The notes below the pieces were generated by a model. That model was not told the DNA's origin, searched no databases, and saw nothing but the letters and a program-made list of their open reading frames with translations. A stretch of 64,000 nucleotides of DNA from Cohnella herbarum (GTDB lineage: Bacteria > Bacillota > Bacilli > Paenibacillales > Paenibacillaceae): positions 8,109,001 through 8,173,000 of the forward strand of contig NZ_CP051680.1 in assembly GCF_012849095.1 (NCBI RefSeq), read 5' to 3'. Of the stretch, positions 61,274 to 64,000 are shown piece by piece. The translations under genes were made by a program, and so were the position numbers. Every line of letters begins with the position of its first letter. The first letter of the stretch is position 1.

Positions 61274-61759
61274 TTACCTGTTTTTCGCGCCGAGAAAATC
61301 CCGGTAAATCCCCGGAGTGGAATCCGGAATCCGAACCGCTCCGACGGCTTTCTCGTAAAATTCGGCAGGTCCGACGCCTCCGATGATCGCGTAGACGTAG
61401 CCGGATGATTCCCTCATGCCATAGAGGCTCTTGAGCAGCAGCGCTTTGCCGATGCCCTTGCCTTGTTCCGAATCCAGCACCCGAGTGGGGCCGAAGAAAT
61501 TCGGCGCCGTAGCTTCGTAGCAGGCATAGCCGAGGATGTCCGCGCCCCGGGTGGCCAAGTAACAGGTAACCGGCATTCGGGAAAAGCAGACGTCGGCTTC
61601 TCCCGCGGCGTTGCGGCTGGAATGCTGCGCTACCCACTCGATGACGCGGAGCTTATCCGGGGCGAGCGCTCGGTGTATGCGGATGCCCTCTTGCTCTAGC
61701 CTAGCGAGAAGCTCCTCTTGGGGGGGAAGCTTCAATAAATTGACGAGCATATCTGCCAT
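61274..61759 (-). CDS. GNAT family acetyltransferase-like protein
   Basis: 161-aa GNAT-fold protein, start behind GAGGAG (spacing about 11). The acetyl-CoA site resembles the standard pattern: VLDSEQGKGIGKALLLKSL (the Q/R-x-x-G-x-G/A motif). ILGYACYEATAP is the central strand and AEFYEKAVGAVRI the C-terminal region. It follows the nagZ-like gene by 23 bp on the same strand, so it probably belongs to that muropeptide-recycling operon. An acetyl-group role on amino sugars or peptides is possible; the substrate is unknown. Confidence 0.8.
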   Translation of the reverse strand: MADMLVNLLKLPPQEELLARLEQEGIRIHRALAPDKLRVIEWVAQHSSRNAAGEADVCFSRMPVTCYLATRGADILGYACYEATAPNFFGPTRVLDSEQGKGIGKALLLKSLYGMRESSGYVYAIIGGVGPAEFYEKAVGAVRIPDSTPGIYRDFLGAKNR

Positions 61760-61782
61760 GTATCGTTCACTCCTCGATAGGA

Positions 61783-63345
61783 TTATTCAGACAATACGGT
61801 GACGGTCGGTTTGCCTACAGCTTCCGACTTGCCCTGAAGCACGTTCGTGACGGCGTCGAAAATATGGGCGGTATATTCGTAAGCGGCCAGCGACCAGATC
61901 GGCGGGTTCAGATGTCTCAGGTCGTAAGGATTCCGCAAGGCGACCGCGATAACCGGGACGTCACCCGTGGCTAAACGGTTCACCAGTTCCAACTGACCCC
62001 GATAGAGATGGCCGTTGTAGGTTCCGACGACGATGCAACTGGCTCCGGTCGTTCGGGCGACGATCGCCGCGATTTCGTCTTCCGTCGGATCCGAAGGCGT
62101 GACCTCCGCGCGACCTCCCAGCTTCTCCGCCATATAGGCGGGGAAGGTTAACGGATCGTCGGCGAGATTGGACACCTTCGTCGCTCGGAAAACCGCACAT
62201 CCCAGAAAACACGGACTATCGCCCAGAGGAGGAAACCGCCCGTCTGGCACGCGGATCGGCGTTAACGTCCTTTCCAGCAGCTTGCGGTTCGCTTCCGCGT
62301 GGGCCGCGCTGCCGACGATCGACGGATCGGCGGTCGGACGGTCCAAATATTTCTTCTTGAGAGAGGAGATGCGCTCAAGCGACCGTTCCCACTCCGCTTG
62401 GTCGATTTCTCCCGTCTCCAAAGCTTCCCGGATCGCCTCCGCGGAAGCGGCGGCCAAGGAGGCGGTGTGGGAGACGAGCAGCAGATCGGCCCCGGCTTTG
62501 GCGGCTTCGACCGTTCCCTTCACGGTGCCGAAGGAGTGCTGAATCGCCTTCATCTCCATGCAGTCCGTCATGACTAATCCCTGGAAACCCATCTCTTCCC
62601 GCAGCAGCCCGGTCAATATTTCCCGGGACATCGTCGCCGGCCGCTCCGGGTCCAGCCGAGGAAACACGATGTGGGAAGACATGATGGCCGGAATTCCGGC
62701 ATCGATAGCGGCCTGGAAAGGCGCCAGCTCGATTTTGCGAAGCTCGTCCATCGTTTTATCCACGACGGGAAGCGCCAGATGGGAATCCACGCTCGTATCC
62801 CCGTGTCCCGGGAAATGCTTCCCGCAGCTAAGCGCGCCGCCGTCTTCCAATCCCCGCATCATGGGCAAGGCGAAGCGAATGACCGTCTCCGGCTTCTCCC
62901 CGTAACTGCGAACGCCGATGACCGGGTTCGCGTCGTTGGAATTGACGTCCAGCACGGGCGATAAGTTGAAATTGACGCCGAGCGCCCGAAGCTCCAGCGC
63001 GGTCATCCGTCCGGCCGCGTAGGCGTTATCCGGATCGCCCGTCGCGGCGATGGCCATCGCTCCGGGTATGCGGGTTGCGTCTCCGGGCAGACGGGAGACG
63101 GCTCCGCCTTCTTGGTCGATGGCGATAAACGCGGGCTGGCCAGTCTCCTCTCGCACCAGTTGCTGAATATCCCGGCATAACTCCCTCAACTGCTCCTTGC
63201 TTGTAATATTCCAAGCGAACAAGATCACGTTGCCGATTTTCCGCGTTTTTACTAGGTCGATAAAAGCATCATCTAGATGGGGGCCGTCAAATCCCGCCAT
63301 CATTCGTTGTCCGATCTGACAAGTAAGAGATAGGTTAGTAATCAT
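61783..63345 (-). CDS. nagZ: GH3 beta-N-acetylhexosaminidase (NagZ)
   Basis: 520-aa cytoplasmic enzyme that removes GlcNAc from muropeptides and related sugars. ATG 63345 overlaps the murQ stop (ATGA), so translation is coupled; the same frame runs upstream inside murQ without meaning. Motifs: AFIAIDQEGGAVSRLPG (about 75), FNLSPVLDVNSNDANPVIG (about 130), the NagZ loop SCGKHFPGHGDTSVDSH (about 178) and LVMTDCMEMKAIQHSF (about 260, catalytic Asp). A C-terminal domain of about 150 residues follows, as in the 49332 paralogue and in Bacillus NagZ. Partnership with MurQ points to cell-wall recycling rather than dietary glycan. Confidence 0.93.
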   Translation of the reverse strand: MITNLSLTCQIGQRMMAGFDGPHLDDAFIDLVKTRKIGNVILFAWNITSKEQLRELCRDIQQLVREETGQPAFIAIDQEGGAVSRLPGDATRIPGAMAIAATGDPDNAYAAGRMTALELRALGVNFNLSPVLDVNSNDANPVIGVRSYGEKPETVIRFALPMMRGLEDGGALSCGKHFPGHGDTSVDSHLALPVVDKTMDELRKIELAPFQAAIDAGIPAIMSSHIVFPRLDPERPATMSREILTGLLREEMGFQGLVMTDCMEMKAIQHSFGTVKGTVEAAKAGADLLLVSHTASLAAASAEAIREALETGEIDQAEWERSLERISSLKKKYLDRPTADPSIVGSAAHAEANRKLLERTLTPIRVPDGRFPPLGDSPCFLGCAVFRATKVSNLADDPLTFPAYMAEKLGGRAEVTPSDPTEDEIAAIVARTTGASCIVVGTYNGHLYRGQLELVNRLATGDVPVIAVALRNPYDLRHLNPPIWSLAAYEYTAHIFDAVTNVLQGKSEAVGKPTVTVLSE

Positions 63346-64000
63346 TGCTTGATCTCTCCATCGGATAGCTCGCCATCGATTTCGCTTCCTGCGGTCAAGG
63401 TTCCTAATCGGCTGCGGATCGCTGCCTTGAGTCTGCCTTCGTTCAGCTCGAGCAGCGTTGTCGCTTCTCCGAAATCCGTACCGGTCTCCAGCATCAGAAT
63501 GGCGGTCTTCACGTGCAGCCCGGCTTTTTTTAACGTATCGGCGGCTTGCTGCTCGGAGACGCCGGTCACCTCGCGAACGATGCGGATAGAGCGGTCGTAG
63601 AGCTTGCTGTTGCTTGCTTTCAAGTCGACCATCAGATTGTTGTAAACTTTGCCCAACTTGATCATGACGCCGGTCGTAAGCATGTTCAGAACCAGCTTCT
63701 GCGCGGAACCGCTTTTCAGCCGAGTGGAGCCGGAGATGACTTCCGGACCGACCACGGGAGCGATACAGACATCGCACAGATCGCCCAGCAGGGAATTTTT
63801 GTTGGTGACGACGCCCACGGTCGCTGCTCCGATCTCCCGGGCTTGGCGAATGGCGCCCAGCACGTAAGGGGTGGAGCCGCTAGCGGTAATTCCGATGACC
63901 ACATCCCCGGCGCCAACGCCCTTCTCCCGGATCAACAAGGCTCCGCTGTCCGCGTCATCCTCGCAGCCTTCCACGGCGGTTCTGAGGGCGGTATCTCCTC
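63342..64000 (-). CDS. murQ: N-acetylmuramic acid 6-phosphate etherase (MurQ), 5' end outside the window
   Basis: Cleaves the D-lactyl ether of MurNAc-6-phosphate to GlcNAc-6-phosphate, a step in peptidoglycan recycling. The visible 218 codons run to the window edge without a stop (GDTALRTAVEGCEDDADSGA at the edge), so about a quarter of the N-terminus is missing. SIS-domain features are clear: VVIGITASGSTPYVLGAIRQ and AATVGVVTNKNSLLGD, then the family signature PEVISGSTRLKSGSAQKLVLNM. The C-terminal three-helix domain (TGVSEQQAADTLKKAG) is present. Coupled by ATGA overlap to the downstream nagZ. Its product enters the NagA/NagB route also encoded in this window. Confidence 0.94.
   Translation of the reverse strand, partial: GDTALRTAVEGCEDDADSGALLIREKGVGAGDVVIGITASGSTPYVLGAIRQAREIGAATVGVVTNKNSLLGDLCDVCIAPVVGPEVISGSTRLKSGSAQKLVLNMLTTGVMIKLGKVYNNLMVDLKASNSKLYDRSIRIVREVTGVSEQQAADTLKKAGLHVKTAILMLETGTDFGEATTLLELNEGRLKAAIRSRLGTLTAGSEIDGELSDGEIKQ

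Overview
The window reads as a chromosomal segment of a Gram-positive, endospore-forming Paenibacillaceae-type bacterium (Paenibacillus/Cohnella-like). The evidence is AGGAGG-type ribosome sites with frequent TTG/GTG starts, a YyaC spore protein, an SLH-anchored surface enzyme, Crp/Fnr-type and cre-like regulatory sites, and repeated YesM/YesN-type two-component systems beside CUT1 sugar importers that lack their own ATPase. I see no rRNA, tRNA, CRISPR array, prophage or insertion sequence.

Layout. 1-4.4 kb: end of an operon with a truncated alpha/beta-hydrolase, nagB, a nagA-type deacetylase and a Gfo/Idh dehydrogenase. 4.5-9.3 kb: housekeeping and accessory genes (aldo/keto reductase, threonine aldolase-like, yyaC, ndk, a tandem class II aldolase). 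9.3-15.8 kb: a fermentation operon (hemerythrin-like protein, adhE, pflB, pflA) behind a perfect TGTGA-N6-TCACA box placed for class II Fnr activation. 15.8-24.1 kb: small unknown genes, a secreted FnIII protein, an NlpC/P60 hydrolase, a 1.3-kb tract of 51-bp repeats, a PNPOx-UbiA fusion, cutC and an asparaginase. 24.1-36.9 kb: a two-component system divergent from a sugar importer, a GHL6-like glycosidase, a cytoplasmic sulfatase, two half-size CHR anion transporters and a formylglycine-generating enzyme; I read this as a sulfated-glycan utilisation locus. 37.3-45.2 kb: a second two-component system and importer with a TIM-barrel-like unknown and an FAD oxidoreductase. 45.3-58.1 kb: a probable ROK regulon for N-acetylhexosamine glycans (aldo/keto reductase, secreted discoidin-GH18 enzyme, ROK regulator, NagZ-like GH3, LplB/YtcP-type importer, SLH-discoidin-GH18 surface enzyme). 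58.2-64 kb: DbpA-type helicase, aldo/keto reductase, a decayed ~50-bp repeat tract, a GNAT protein, and a murQ-nagZ pair for muropeptide recycling.

How it works together (inference). Surface and secreted GH18 enzymes release GlcNAc-containing oligosaccharides. CUT1 importers bring them in, probably with an ATPase encoded elsewhere. Cytoplasmic glycosidases and a sulfatase trim them, NagA/NagB-type enzymes feed fructose-6-phosphate to glycolysis, and pyruvate is fermented through PFL and AdhE when oxygen is low. cre-like sites suggest carbon catabolite control. All functions here are read from sequence motifs; nothing was searched against databases.
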